The notes under the pieces are model-generated. The model did not search any database. It was not told the DNA's origin and was given only the letters and a program-made list of their open reading frames with translations. A DNA stretch of 64,000 nt from Streptomyces sp. CB02980 (GTDB lineage Bacteria; Actinomycetota; Actinomycetes; Streptomycetales; Streptomycetaceae): NCBI RefSeq assembly GCF_014451325.2, contig NZ_JACSCH020000005.1, positions 116,648-180,647 on the forward strand, given 5' to 3'. How positions within the stretch are numbered: position 1 is the stretch's first letter; each line of letters starts with the position of its first letter. This document shows, in pieces, positions 15,781 through 25,593 of the stretch. The position numbers and the translations under genes were made by a program.

Positions 15781-16215
15781 ATGACCGAGACGCAGGAGAA
15801 GGCCGCGCAGGACACGAAGGCCCGTCTCGTCACAGGCCCCGGCATCCTGCTGGTCTGGCTCTACGGCGTGATGTCGGTCGGCGCGGTCTCGCGCTCGATC
15901 TACCAGATCGCCACCGAGTTCGACCGGGCGCCGCTCGCGTACACCCTGTCGGCGGTGGCCGCCGTCGTCTACGCCTTCATCACCTACACGCTGGTGCGGG
16001 GCGGGGAGAAGGCCCGCAGGGCGGCGCTGGTGTGCTGCGCCGCCGAGCTCACGGGCGTACTGATCGTGGGGACCTGGACGCTGGTCGAGCCGTCCGCCTT
16101 CCCGGACGCGACGGTCTGGTCGGACTACGGCTACGGCTATCTCTTCATTCCGGTGCTGCTGCCGCTGAGCGGCATCTGGTGGCTGCGCCGGTCGCGTACC
16201 GCGACGGCCGCCTGA
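15781..16215 (+). CDS. Integral membrane protein (144 aa), partner of the preceding gene
   Basis: A second unrecognised membrane protein with about four helices: ILLVWLYGVMSVGAVSRSIY, YTLSAVAAVVYAFITYTLV, ALVCCAAELTGVLIVGTWTL and YLFIPVLLPLSGIWWL. A Gly-Glu-Lys-rich loop RGGEKARRAA is similar in place and character to the RGEKAEEG loop of the gene before. The ATG at 15781 follows the upstream TGA by 2 nt, so translation is likely coupled. Its end lies 1 nt from the end of a convergent GNAT gene. Confidence 0.75.
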   Translation: MTETQEKAAQDTKARLVTGPGILLVWLYGVMSVGAVSRSIYQIATEFDRAPLAYTLSAVAAVVYAFITYTLVRGGEKARRAALVCCAAELTGVLIVGTWTLVEPSAFPDATVWSDYGYGYLFIPVLLPLSGIWWLRRSRTATAA

Positions 16216-16216
16216 G

Positions 16217-16720
16217 TCAGGCCGCGGTCTTCTCCAGGGTCACCAGGGTGAGCCGGGGGCCGAGCTCGCGGGTGGCGACCTGCGCGTACCCCTTGCTGCG
16301 GTAGAGGCGCAGATTGCCCTCGCTGCGGTGGCCGGTGAAGAGCTGGAAGCGCTTGGGCGACGGAGCCGGCTGCACGGCCGTCTCCGCCGTCTCGGCGAAG
16401 TGGCGCTCGATGCCGTCGAGAAGGCGGCCGCCGAGGCCGTGCCGCTGCATCCGCGGGTGCACGATCAGCTTGGCGATCCGTACCGTGCCGTCCTCGTCGA
16501 GCCGGGCCCGTACGGAGGCGACGACCTCGTCGCCGAGCCGGGCCACCAGCCCGTACCCCTCGTCCAGTTCGGCACGCAGGGCGTCGAGCGACTGGGTGAG
16601 GGGTTCGATGGACCAGTCGCCGTAGAGCTCCGCCTCGCTCTGGTAGCAGAGGTACTGCAGCTTCAGGATGTGCTCCGCGTCCGCCGCGTCCGCCGCTGAG
16701 ATGGTCACACTCAGGCCCAT
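16217..16720 (-). CDS. GNAT-family N-acetyltransferase
   Basis: A 167-residue acetyltransferase. The core shows VRIAKLIVHPRMQRHGLGGRL, the acetyl-CoA loop with its R-x-x-G-x-G pattern, then RSEGNLRLYRSKGYAQV, a standard GNAT C-terminal helix. The substrate is unknown. The ATG at 16718-16720 has GGGAGG at about 9 nt; an upstream ATG at 16741 lacks a site. The gene converges on the small membrane pair and follows the sigma-like gene on the same strand by 36 nt. Confidence 0.85.
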   Translation of the reverse strand: MGLSVTISAADAADAEHILKLQYLCYQSEAELYGDWSIEPLTQSLDALRAELDEGYGLVARLGDEVVASVRARLDEDGTVRIAKLIVHPRMQRHGLGGRLLDGIERHFAETAETAVQPAPSPKRFQLFTGHRSEGNLRLYRSKGYAQVATRELGPRLTLVTLEKTAA

Positions 16721-16756
16721 GTGTGCACGCCTCCCGCTCATCTGTCGATCATCGGT

Positions 16757-17545
16757 TTACCGCACCCTTCCCCGTCGGCCGGGGGCGGGAACCTCTGCAG
16801 CCAGCATTCTGCGCAGGCATCCCAGGCAACGGGAACGCGTCGGCCCCAGACTGCCCTGTGAGATACCCAACTCTCCTGCGATTTCCCGGTAGGTGGGGTC
16901 CTCGGGATCGAGCATCGCGGTCAGCACCCGGGGGCAGCGGCCCGGTGTCCTGGTGACGGCGGCGCGCAGGGTGCGGCGGCCCTCGGCGGCCATCAGCGAG
17001 TACTCGGGGGAGCCGTGGGGCTCGGAGGTTCCCGGGTCGTGGCCGGGTTCGTCGCGGTAGGGGCGTTCGCGGTCGCTCGTCCTGCGGGCCCGGCGGGCCT
17101 CCGCGCGGACGGCGCGGCGCAGCCACTCGGCGGGACGCTCGGGGGCGCTTCCCGTGTCGCGGAGCTGCTCCAGGAGGCGGAGCCAGACGGCCTGTTCCAG
17201 GTCGCTCGGCTCGACACCGGCGGCCGGCGCCTCGGCGTCCGACTCGGCGGCGAGCAGCGGGGCGAGGGCGGCGAGGAGCCCTGGGGTGGTGTCCGGCGCG
17301 GACTCGGGCGCGGTGTCCCGGCCGGACTCGCGGGTGGTGTCCGGCGCGGACTCGGGCGCGGTGCCCTGGGCGGACTCGCGGGTGGTGTCCGGCGCGGACT
17401 CGGGCGCGGTGCCCTGGGCGGACTCGCGGGTGGTGTCCGGCGCGGACTCGGGCGCGGTGCCCTGGGCGGACTCGCGGGTGGTGTCCGGCGCGGACTCGGG
17501 CGCGGTGCCCTGGGCGGACTCGGGGGTGGTCACGGGGGTCGTCAT
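16757..17545 (-). CDS. Sigma-70-like regulator with a repeat-rich N terminus
   Basis: A protein of about 262 residues. The first third is built from a 16-residue repeat (ESAQGTAPESAPDTTR), encoded by five 48-bp units. The remainder has a helical region (EPSDLEQAVWLRLLEQLRDT, WLRRAVRAEARRARRTSDRE) resembling sigma region 2, a linker, and a C-terminal helix-turn-helix DPTYREIAGELGISQGSLGPTRSRCLGCLRRML like sigma region 4. It is most like ECF-type sigma factors of Streptomyces, but the -10-binding segment is short, so it may be a degenerate or atypical factor. The start is uncertain: ATGs at 17545 and 17557 and a GTG at 17554 are in frame, without a clear ribosome site. Confidence 0.7.
   Translation of the reverse strand: MTTPVTTPESAQGTAPESAPDTTRESAQGTAPESAPDTTRESAQGTAPESAPDTTRESAQGTAPESAPDTTRESGRDTAPESAPDTTPGLLAALAPLLAAESDAEAPAAGVEPSDLEQAVWLRLLEQLRDTGSAPERPAEWLRRAVRAEARRARRTSDRERPYRDEPGHDPGTSEPHGSPEYSLMAAEGRRTLRAAVTRTPGRCPRVLTAMLDPEDPTYREIAGELGISQGSLGPTRSRCLGCLRRMLAAEVPAPGRRGRVR
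17285..17524 (-). repeat. Five tandem 48-bp coding repeats
   Basis: Five adjacent 48-bp units begin at 17285, 17333, 17381, 17429 and 17477. Units 2-5 are nearly identical (each with CCCTGGGCGGACTCG); unit 1 differs in TCCCGGCCGGACTCG. Being 16 codons long they keep the frame and would vary by whole units without breaking the gene. No spacers exist, so this is not CRISPR. Confidence 0.9.
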
Positions 17546-17660
17546 GCACCGCACCATGCCGGGGCACGCGGGCGTGGTTGCGGTTCGGGCGCCAAACCAC
17601 CCGGGAGGAGGTCGTGCGGACCCGATCGGCGGACCCGCACGGTCCTCACGTACGCGGTGA

Positions 17661-18863
17661 TCAGTCGCGGGCGGTGAAGTCCGCCGCGCCCAGCAGGGCG
17701 GTGTCCGGATTGTCGGAGAAGATGCCGTCGATCCCCGTCTCCAGGTAGCGCTTCAGGGCCCCGAAGGAGTCCCCGTACGCCGTCGGGTCCGTGCCCCGGC
17801 GGAAGTCCGCGGGCAGGAAGGAGTTCTCGTTGCGGTGGGTGTACGGGTGGAGGATCAGGCCCGCGGCATGCGCGTCGCGGACCAGGGTGGTCGGGTCGCC
17901 GAGGCGGCCGCTCGCGTCCTTCGGGATCACCAGGTCGAGCGTGGGGCCGATGCCCTTGGCGTACGAGGCGATCCAGCGCAGGCCCTTGGGCGTGACCAGG
18001 TCGGCGACCGTCCGCGGGTCCCCGGCCTGGACGAAGTCCCAGGGGCGGCCGGCCGCTCCGGAGAGCAGGACCACGCCGGGCGAGTCGACCAGCTTCGCGA
18101 GCCGCTGGATGCTGGTCGGCTCGAAGGACTGCAGGAAGACCGGGGAGTCGGCGCGGTGGCGGCCGTACCGGCGGAGCAGCTTGGCGAGGCGCTCCTCCAG
18201 GCCGAGGCCGAGGGAGCGGAAGTAGGTGGGGTGCTTGGTCTCGACGTGGAGCCAGATCTCACGCCCCCGGCGGCGGCCCTCCTCCTCGGCCCAGCGCAGC
18301 ACCTCCTCGAAGGTGGGGACCGTCCAGCGGCCGTCATAGAGGGTGTTCTCCTGGCGGACGGCTGGAATGCGCTCCTTGGCGCGGAGGGTCTTGAGCTCGG
18401 CGAGCGTGAAGTCCTCGGTGAACCAGCCGGTGAGGGAGACGCCGTCGACGCTCTTGGTGGTCTTCCGGGACGCGAACTCGGGGTGGTCGGCGACGTCGGT
18501 GGTGCCGGTGATGTCGTTCTCGTGACGGCAGACCAGGTGCCCGTCCTTGGTGGGGACGAGGTCCTGCTCGATGACGTGGGCGCCGAGGTCCAGGGCGTGC
18601 CGGTAGGAGCCGAGGGTGTGCTCGGGGCGGTAGCCGCTGGCGCCCCGGTGGGCGATGACGGTGGGGACGGGGAGGGAGCGGTAGCCGCGGCCGTGACCGT
18701 GGCTCCGGCCCTCCGCGGCGGACCGGACCTCGGCGGTCCCCGACGCCGCCGCCTGTGCCACGCCGCTGCCGGCGGCGAGGGCCGTGGAGGCGCCGAGGAC
18801 GGTGGCGCCCGCCGCTCCGAGAACCGTGCGCCGGGCCGGGATCCGGCGTTCGCCCTGGGTCAT
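17661..18863 (-). CDS. Secreted glycerophosphodiester phosphodiesterase
   Basis: A 400-residue exported enzyme that splits glycerophosphodiesters into an alcohol and glycerol-3-phosphate, releasing phosphate and carbon from phospholipid head groups. The leader has a twin-arginine-like ARRTVLGAAGATVLGAS stretch followed by an Ala-rich cleavage region (AQAAASG). The GDPD core starts VIAHRGASGYRPEHT, with EQDLVPTKDGHLV and HENDITGTTDV supplying the metal and catalytic residues; the end ETGIDGIFSDNPDTAL is conserved. The ATG at 18861-18863 follows AGGAGG. An HGHGRG stretch after the signal peptide is unusual. Confidence 0.92.
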   Translation of the reverse strand: MTQGERRIPARRTVLGAAGATVLGASTALAAGSGVAQAAASGTAEVRSAAEGRSHGHGRGYRSLPVPTVIAHRGASGYRPEHTLGSYRHALDLGAHVIEQDLVPTKDGHLVCRHENDITGTTDVADHPEFASRKTTKSVDGVSLTGWFTEDFTLAELKTLRAKERIPAVRQENTLYDGRWTVPTFEEVLRWAEEEGRRRGREIWLHVETKHPTYFRSLGLGLEERLAKLLRRYGRHRADSPVFLQSFEPTSIQRLAKLVDSPGVVLLSGAAGRPWDFVQAGDPRTVADLVTPKGLRWIASYAKGIGPTLDLVIPKDASGRLGDPTTLVRDAHAAGLILHPYTHRNENSFLPADFRRGTDPTAYGDSFGALKRYLETGIDGIFSDNPDTALLGAADFTARD

Positions 18864-19083
18864 GTGGTGTCCTCCTGTGTCATGTCCCGTACCTGTCGAC
18901 GGGTGCCCCCGACGCTAGGCATCGGGGCCCTACGGGTGGCAGACCTACGCCGAACATGGCGGAAACACACGTCAACACTGCGTATCCACTCGGTGAACCC
19001 GATGTGCGCACGGACGTGACCCGCGAGTATCGTCGCCAGCTGCACCGTCAGCTCGACTGACCCGCATCCCACCGGAGGAACCG

Positions 19084-19755
19084 TTGTCCCGTCTCGCGAT
19101 CATCAAGGCAGTGCTCGGGCCGGTCATGCGCCTGATGTTCCGCCCCCGCGTGGAGGGCGCCGAGAACATCCCGGGGACCGGTCCCGTCATCCTCGCGGGC
19201 AACCACCTGACCTTCATCGACTCGATGATCATGCCGATCTGCCTGGACCGTCCGGTCTACTTCATCGGCAAGGACGAGTACGTGACGGGCAAGGGCGTCA
19301 AGGGCCGGGCGATGGCCTGGTTCTTCACCAGCGTCGGCATGATCCCGGTGGACCGGGACGGCGGCCGCGGTGGCGTGGCGGCCCTGATGACCGGCCGCCG
19401 GGTCCTCGAGGAGGGCAAGATCTTCTCGATCTACCCGGAGGGCACCCGCTCCCCCGACGGCCGGCTGTACCGGGGCCGTACGGGCATCGCGCGGCTCACC
19501 CTGATGACGGGCGCGCCGGTGATCCCGTTCGCGATGATCGGTACCGACAAGATCCAGCCGGGCGGCGCGGGCTTCCCGCGTCCGGGCCGGGTGACGGTCC
19601 GCTTCGGCGAGGCGATGGAGTTCTCCCGGTACGACGGGATGGACCGCGACCGCTATGTGCTGCGGGCGGTGACGGACTCGGTGATGGCCGAGGTCATGCG
19701 GCTGTCGGGGCAGGAGTACGTGGACATGTACGCCACGAAGGCGAAGGCCGCGTAG
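19084..19755 (+). CDS. 1-acyl-sn-glycerol-3-phosphate acyltransferase (PlsC family)
   Basis: A 223-residue membrane-associated acyltransferase that adds the second acyl chain to lysophosphatidate in phospholipid synthesis. Motif I is GNHLTFID (the HX4D catalytic pair), motif III is YPEGTRSPDG, and VIPFAMIGTDKI is motif IV. The start is TTG at 19084, supported by GGAGGAA 4-5 nt upstream; no ATG lies nearby. Streptomyces carry several PlsC-like enzymes, so this one may be a paralogue with a special chain preference. It ends in a perfect inverted repeat shared with the convergent efflux gene. Confidence 0.9.
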   Translation: MSRLAIIKAVLGPVMRLMFRPRVEGAENIPGTGPVILAGNHLTFIDSMIMPICLDRPVYFIGKDEYVTGKGVKGRAMAWFFTSVGMIPVDRDGGRGGVAALMTGRRVLEEGKIFSIYPEGTRSPDGRLYRGRTGIARLTLMTGAPVIPFAMIGTDKIQPGGAGFPRPGRVTVRFGEAMEFSRYDGMDRDRYVLRAVTDSVMAEVMRLSGQEYVDMYATKAKAA

Positions 19756-19765
19756 TCCCCACGGA

Positions 19766-19817
19766 CATGTGACGGTGCCCCGTACGGCCGGCCGGCCGTA
19801 CGGGGCACCGTCACATG
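19766..19817. terminator. Perfect 52-bp palindromic bidirectional terminator
   Basis: The whole stretch from CATGTGACGGTGCCCC to its reverse complement reads the same on both strands, with a GGCCGGCCGGCC centre. It lies between the convergent plsC-like and MFS genes and should stop both transcripts. Confidence 0.85.
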
Positions 19818-19826
19818 CGCCGGGCG

Positions 19827-21371
19827 TCAGTGCTCGACGCCGTCCTCCAGCTTCTGGCCCTTGAGCAGGAACCAGGCCGCGACCGCCGTCGCGAGGAGGA
19901 CCGCCGCGCCGACGCCGGCCGCGATCCGCAGACCGTCGACGAAGGCCTCCTGGGCGGCCGACACCAGGGCCGTCGCCGTGTCAGGGGCGAGGGTGCCGGA
20001 GGCCTCGACCGCGCCGCCGAGCGATTCGTGGGCGGCGGACGCGACGTCGGAGGGGACGTCGGCCGGAGTGGCGAAGCCCCGGTAGACGCCGGTCACGATC
20101 GAGCCGAGGACGGCGATGCCGAGCGCGGCGCCCAGTTCGTACGCGGTCTCGGAGACCGCGGAGGCGGAGCCGGCCTGGTCCTTCGGGACGCTGGACAGGA
20201 TCACGTCGGCGGTGACGGTGAAGGCGAATCCGGCGCCCACACCGACCACGAGCAGGGCGGCACCGAGCAGCGGGTAGCCGGTGTGCTGGTCGAGCGTCGT
20301 CAGGACCGCGAGCGAGAGGCCGACCGCCGCGAGACCGCCGGCCACCACGGACCGTACGGAGAAACGACGGGCCACCAGACCCGCGATCAGACCGGCCGTG
20401 ACCGCGCCGACCGCCGCCGGGAGTTCGGCGAGTCCGGCCTCCAGCGGCTGCCGGCCCTGGACCAGCTGGAAGAACTGGGACAGGAAGAACACCAGGCCGG
20501 AGAGGCCGAGGATGGTCAGCAGGTCGGCGAGCACGGCGCCCGAGAAGCCGCGGTGGCGGAACAGCCGCATGTCCAGGAGCGGCGCGGGCAGGGTCAGCTG
20601 CCTGCGGACGAACCAGGTCAGGGCACCCGCACCGACCAGGGCGGCGACGCCGGCGTCCAGGGAGAGGCCGTGCGAGGCCAGTTCCTTGACGGCGTAGACG
20701 ATGCCGATCAGGCCGACGAGGGAGAGCGCGACGCTGGGCAGGTCCCAGGGGCCCGGGGCGGGGTTCTTGGACTCCGGGATCAGCTTGATGCCGACGACGA
20801 CGAGGACCGCCATGACGGGCAGGTTGATCAGGAAGACCGAGCCCCACCAGAAGTGCTCCAGGAGGAAGCCTCCGACGACCGGTCCGACGGCGGCGCCGGC
20901 CGAGGCCATGGCACCCCAGATGCCGATGGCGAGGCTGCGCTCGCGCGGGTCGTGGAAGAGGTTCCGGATGAGCGCCAGGGTGGACGGCATCAGGGTCGCG
21001 CCGGCGACGCCGAGCAGGGCGCGCGCCACGATCATCATCTCGGGGCTGGTGGCATAGGCGTTCAGCACGGAGACGGCGCCGAAGGCGGTGGCACCGATCA
21101 GGAGCAGCTTCTTGCGGCCGATGCGGTCGCCGAGGCTGCCCATGGAGACCAGGAGTCCGGCGATGACGAAGGAGTAGACGTCGCCGATCCACAGGAGCTG
21201 GGTGCCGGAGGGCTTCAGGTCCTCGGAGAGGAAGGGGGTGGCGAGTCCCAGCACCGTGGCGTCGACCGCCACGAGGAGGACGGCCAGGACGAGAACGGAG
21301 AGGGCGAGCCACCGGCCGGGGCGGCGCACGCCCTCGGTATGGCCCGTGGTCTTGAGGGTGCTGACGGTCAC
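19827..21371 (-). CDS. MFS drug efflux transporter (DHA2, 14-TM)
   Basis: A 514-residue major-facilitator protein with about 14 hydrophobic helices, typical of the drug:H+ antiporter-2 group (EmrB/QacA-like). The motif A loop GSLGDRIGRKKLLLIG follows helix 2, and GVAGATLMPSTLALIRN resembles motif C/5 of the family. It probably exports toxic compounds or a metabolite. The GTG at 21369-21371 overlaps the stop of the upstream TetR gene as GTGA, so the pair is one transcript and the TetR protein most likely represses it. Confidence 0.9.
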   Translation of the reverse strand: MTVSTLKTTGHTEGVRRPGRWLALSVLVLAVLLVAVDATVLGLATPFLSEDLKPSGTQLLWIGDVYSFVIAGLLVSMGSLGDRIGRKKLLLIGATAFGAVSVLNAYATSPEMMIVARALLGVAGATLMPSTLALIRNLFHDPRERSLAIGIWGAMASAGAAVGPVVGGFLLEHFWWGSVFLINLPVMAVLVVVGIKLIPESKNPAPGPWDLPSVALSLVGLIGIVYAVKELASHGLSLDAGVAALVGAGALTWFVRRQLTLPAPLLDMRLFRHRGFSGAVLADLLTILGLSGLVFFLSQFFQLVQGRQPLEAGLAELPAAVGAVTAGLIAGLVARRFSVRSVVAGGLAAVGLSLAVLTTLDQHTGYPLLGAALLVVGVGAGFAFTVTADVILSSVPKDQAGSASAVSETAYELGAALGIAVLGSIVTGVYRGFATPADVPSDVASAAHESLGGAVEASGTLAPDTATALVSAAQEAFVDGLRIAAGVGAAVLLATAVAAWFLLKGQKLEDGVEH

Positions 21372-21919
21372 TTCTCCACGCTCCTGCGCGCTCCGCCGAG
21401 CAGCAGCTCGGCGATCATGTACTGAAAGTCCTTGGCGGCGACCCGGCCGTCCTGCACGGCCCAGGCGCCGGAACCGACGAGCCCGTAGAAGGCCTCGGTG
21501 AGCCAGGCGGGGGTCAGATCGATCCGGAAGGCGCCGCTCTCCTGTCCGCTCCGGAAGAGCGCGGAGACGCGGGCGTCGATGCGGGCCCAGCCGACGTGCT
21601 GCTGGTCGCCCTCGAAGAGCTGGTTCTCGGTGACGAGGAACGACAGCAGGGGTGCGACGTGCTCCACCTCGGCGATGAGCCTGCGCAGCGCCTCGTCCTC
21701 GGGCCCGTCGTCGAGCCCGGCCCGGTCGAGGGCCGCTTCCATCTCCTGCAGCCCGAGCTCTTCGAGCGCCCGCACCAGGGCGTCCCGGCCGGCGAAGTGC
21801 CGGTGCAGCGTGGCGCGGCCGATCCCGGCGGACCGGGCGACCTCGTCCATCGTGGCGGTCGCCTTGCGGGTGAGCAGGGCGGCGGCTGCGTGGAGCACCT
21901 GGGTGCGATCGACTGACAT
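21368..21919 (-). CDS. TetR-family repressor of the adjacent efflux gene
   Basis: A 183-residue regulator. Residues of about 8-55 form the HTH: ATMDEVARSAGIGRATLHRHFAGRDALVRAL. The C-terminal region would bind a ligand. The ATG at 21917-21919 lies 6 nt after TATGGT, a good -10, so the mRNA appears leaderless; upstream ATGs lie inside the promoter/operator. A near-perfect palindrome (21935-21960) overlaps the candidate -35, so the protein should repress itself and the coupled MFS gene until an inducing drug binds. Confidence 0.9.
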   Translation of the reverse strand: MSVDRTQVLHAAAALLTRKATATMDEVARSAGIGRATLHRHFAGRDALVRALEELGLQEMEAALDRAGLDDGPEDEALRRLIAEVEHVAPLLSFLVTENQLFEGDQQHVGWARIDARVSALFRSGQESGAFRIDLTPAWLTEAFYGLVGSGAWAVQDGRVAAKDFQYMIAELLLGGARRSVEK

Positions 21920-21934
21920 GAGACGACCATACAC

Positions 21935-21960
21935 CGAATGGGACATCAATGTCTCATTCG
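21935..21960. promoter_or_regulatory. TetR operator and promoter of the efflux operon
   Basis: CGAATGGGACAT-CA-ATGTCTCATTCG is a 26-bp inverted repeat with one mismatch. On the minus strand a GAGACA -35-like hexamer falls in it, 18 nt before TATGGT (-10) and the leaderless ATG. It is the obvious binding site for the adjacent TetR protein. Confidence 0.75.
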
Positions 21961-21997
21961 ATAATTCAACGCCTCACCGGGGCGGGGACGGAATGCT

Positions 21998-22513
21998 GTG
22001 ATCATGACGAAGCCGCTGCTGCTCATCGATGTCGACGGACCGCTGAATCCGTACGCGGCGCAGCGCGAGCGACGCCCGGAGGGGTACACGACCCACAGGA
22101 TGCGGCCGGGCGGCTGGTTCGAGACGAAGCCCCTGCGGGTGTGGCTGAATCCCGCGCACGGGGGTGAGCTGCTCGCGCTGGCGGAGGTGTACGAGCTGGT
22201 CTGGGCGACGACCTGGAAGGGCGAGGCGAACGACTGGATAGGGCCCCACCTGGGGCTGCCCGAGCTGCCGTTCGTCGACTGGCCCCAGATGCACGGAAAG
22301 GCCCCTCGCGGGACCTTCTGGAAGACGCAGTACATCCTGGAGTACGCGGAAGGGCGGCCGTTCGCCTGGGTCGACGACGACATCACCGCGTACGACCACG
22401 AGTACGTGGCGCAGAAGCACCTCGCCGCCGCCCTGTTGCTGCACGTCGACCCCCGGCTCGGACTGCTCCGGCCGGACTTCGACGCGCTCGCGGACTGGGC
22501 GGCGGCGCTGTGA
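21998..22513 (+). CDS. HAD-like protein
   Basis: A 171-residue protein beginning (GTG)IMTKPLLLIDVDGPLNPYAAQ. The LLIDVDGPLNP segment resembles HAD motif I (DxDG), and AWVDDDITAYDHEY resembles the metal-binding motif IV, so it is probably a small hydrolase or phosphatase-like protein common in Streptomyces. Its substrate is unknown. GTG at 21998 has GGGACGGA about 5 nt upstream; ATG at 22004 is a possible alternative. It is divergent from the TetR gene and followed by a duplicated copy of the argH end. Confidence 0.7.
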   Translation: MIMTKPLLLIDVDGPLNPYAAQRERRPEGYTTHRMRPGGWFETKPLRVWLNPAHGGELLALAEVYELVWATTWKGEANDWIGPHLGLPELPFVDWPQMHGKAPRGTFWKTQYILEYAEGRPFAWVDDDITAYDHEYVAQKHLAAALLLHVDPRLGLLRPDFDALADWAAAL

Positions 22514-22523
22514 CGCTCTGAGG

Positions 22524-24072
<1,549 letters not shown>

Positions 24073-24127
24073 TCAACGGGGGCGGGTCACGCCAGGGTCG
24101 GCGGCGGCCGACGGCATCCTGTCGTAG

Positions 24128-24157
24128 GCATAACTATGCAATGCACCGTATGGTTTG
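24128..24157 (-). promoter_or_regulatory. Candidate ARG box upstream of argH
   Basis: The stretch GCATAACTATGCAATGCACC followed by GTATGGTTTG contains two imperfect ATGCA-type half sites, like the elements before argG and argC here. It lies about 130 nt upstream of argH and is the probable ArgR site. It is imperfect, so confidence is moderate. Confidence 0.6.
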
Positions 24158-24223
24158 TCAACGCGCTGCTCGGGGCCCGAAATCCAGGGGCGGCGCCCGC
24201 CGGCCCGGATCTACGCTCCGGCC

Positions 24224-25546
24224 ATGCAGAGCAGCGCGTTCGACGAGATCCGGCTCCGGATCACCCAGGTACTCGACGGAAGCGACGAGGGCGACGCCGA
24301 CGCGTGGACCGCGCTCGACGAGGACATCCGGGGTGCGCTCCGGTACGGCGGCCTTCCGCCCGCCCACACCTGGTTCCCCGGCGACGGCCTGCACCGCCGG
24401 CCCGGCATCCAGGAGCTGGCCGTCGCGCTGTGCGGCCCCGACGGCCGGATCCGGGAGGCCGCCCTCGCGTACGCGACCGACGCCCCCGCCCTCCTGCCCC
24501 TGGTCGCGATCCGGTGCGCCGACTGGGCCGAGCCGGTGCGGGAACGGGCGCGGGCCGTGCTGGAGGCGAAGCCGACAGGCCTGCCGGGTCTGCCCGGCCC
24601 TTCGCCCGAGACGCTCCGGACCGTCGCCTCCGTGATCCTCCGGGTCGCCGGCCGGCGGTACGGAGGCGCCGCGGCCGAGATGCTCGGCCGGCTGCTGCGG
24701 GAGGGCCCGGAGGCCGGTGTCACCGCCCTGCTCGCGAGCCGGGACCGGAGGGTCCGGCGGCTCGCCCACCGGAACGCCGTCGACCGCGGCCTCCTCTCCC
24801 CCGCCCGGCTCGCGGCCACCGCCACCACCGACTCCGACGTGGTCGTCCGGGACATGTGCGCGAACGCCGTGCTCGCCGCCGTCGGGACGGGCGACGGAGC
24901 GGCCGACGGAACGCCCCTCACCCGCTTGCTGGCCGCCCGGCAGGGCCGGATCCGGGCGGCAGGGGTCACGGGGCTGCGCAAGGCGGATCGGGCCGAGGAG
25001 GCCGAACCGTTCCTGTACGACCGCTCCGCGCTTGTGCGCGCCTGCGCCCGCTGGGTGCTCCGGCAGGCCGGCACCGAACCGCTGCCGCTCTACCGGGCGG
25101 CATGCGCGGCCGGGGACGGGATGCCCCACCGCGCGCCACTGGGTCTCGCCGAGTGCGGCGACCGGACCACGGACGCGCCGGTGCTCTGGTCGCTCACCGG
25201 CGACGAGCGGCCCCCGGTACGGGCCGCCGCCGTGGCGGGGCTGCGTGTGCTGGACGCCGTCAGACCCGGCCGCATCGCGCCCCTGCTCGGCGACAGCTCC
25301 CCATGCGTCGTCCGCGAGACCAGGAAAGCCCTGCAGCCGTGGGCCGACCACTTCTTCCCGGTCGGCGACGTTCCTCGCCGCGCCGCTGTCACCCCTTCCC
25401 CACAGCTCGGGGAAGGCGCGGCGACGCCCCTGCCGGAGGCCGGCGGGGCACCGCACCGGGACACGGCCGCCACCCCGGCCCCCGGGCCACGCGCGTGGAT
25501 ACGCCGGACACTCGGCTTCAGGCGCGTGCTCAACCGCCCTCGGTAG
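24224..25546 (+). CDS. HEAT-repeat-like protein (440 aa)
   Basis: A 440-residue protein made of helical pairs resembling HEAT or PBS-lyase repeats: for example PDGRIREAALAYATDAPALLP, SRDRRVRRLAHRNAVDRG, RQGRIRAAGVTGLRKADR and ERPPVRAAAVAGLRVLDAV. Such scaffolds bind other proteins. The C-terminal 50 residues are Pro-rich and end in basic RRTLGFRRVL. The ATG at 24224 is preferred over an upstream GTG because a TACGCT -10-like hexamer ends only about 6 nt before it, suggesting a leaderless transcript. I cannot name a partner. Confidence 0.7.
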   Translation: MQSSAFDEIRLRITQVLDGSDEGDADAWTALDEDIRGALRYGGLPPAHTWFPGDGLHRRPGIQELAVALCGPDGRIREAALAYATDAPALLPLVAIRCADWAEPVRERARAVLEAKPTGLPGLPGPSPETLRTVASVILRVAGRRYGGAAAEMLGRLLREGPEAGVTALLASRDRRVRRLAHRNAVDRGLLSPARLAATATTDSDVVVRDMCANAVLAAVGTGDGAADGTPLTRLLAARQGRIRAAGVTGLRKADRAEEAEPFLYDRSALVRACARWVLRQAGTEPLPLYRAACAAGDGMPHRAPLGLAECGDRTTDAPVLWSLTGDERPPVRAAAVAGLRVLDAVRPGRIAPLLGDSSPCVVRETRKALQPWADHFFPVGDVPRRAAVTPSPQLGEGAATPLPEAGGAPHRDTAATPAPGPRAWIRRTLGFRRVLNRPR

Positions 25547-25593
25547 CCCGCGGCTTGAGACGGAACCGCCCGGGACGGGGCGGACGGAGCAGT

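Noticed and set aside
17285..17524. CRISPR-like repeat array
   Set aside because: Units are contiguous with no spacers and lie in frame in a coding region; no cas genes are present.
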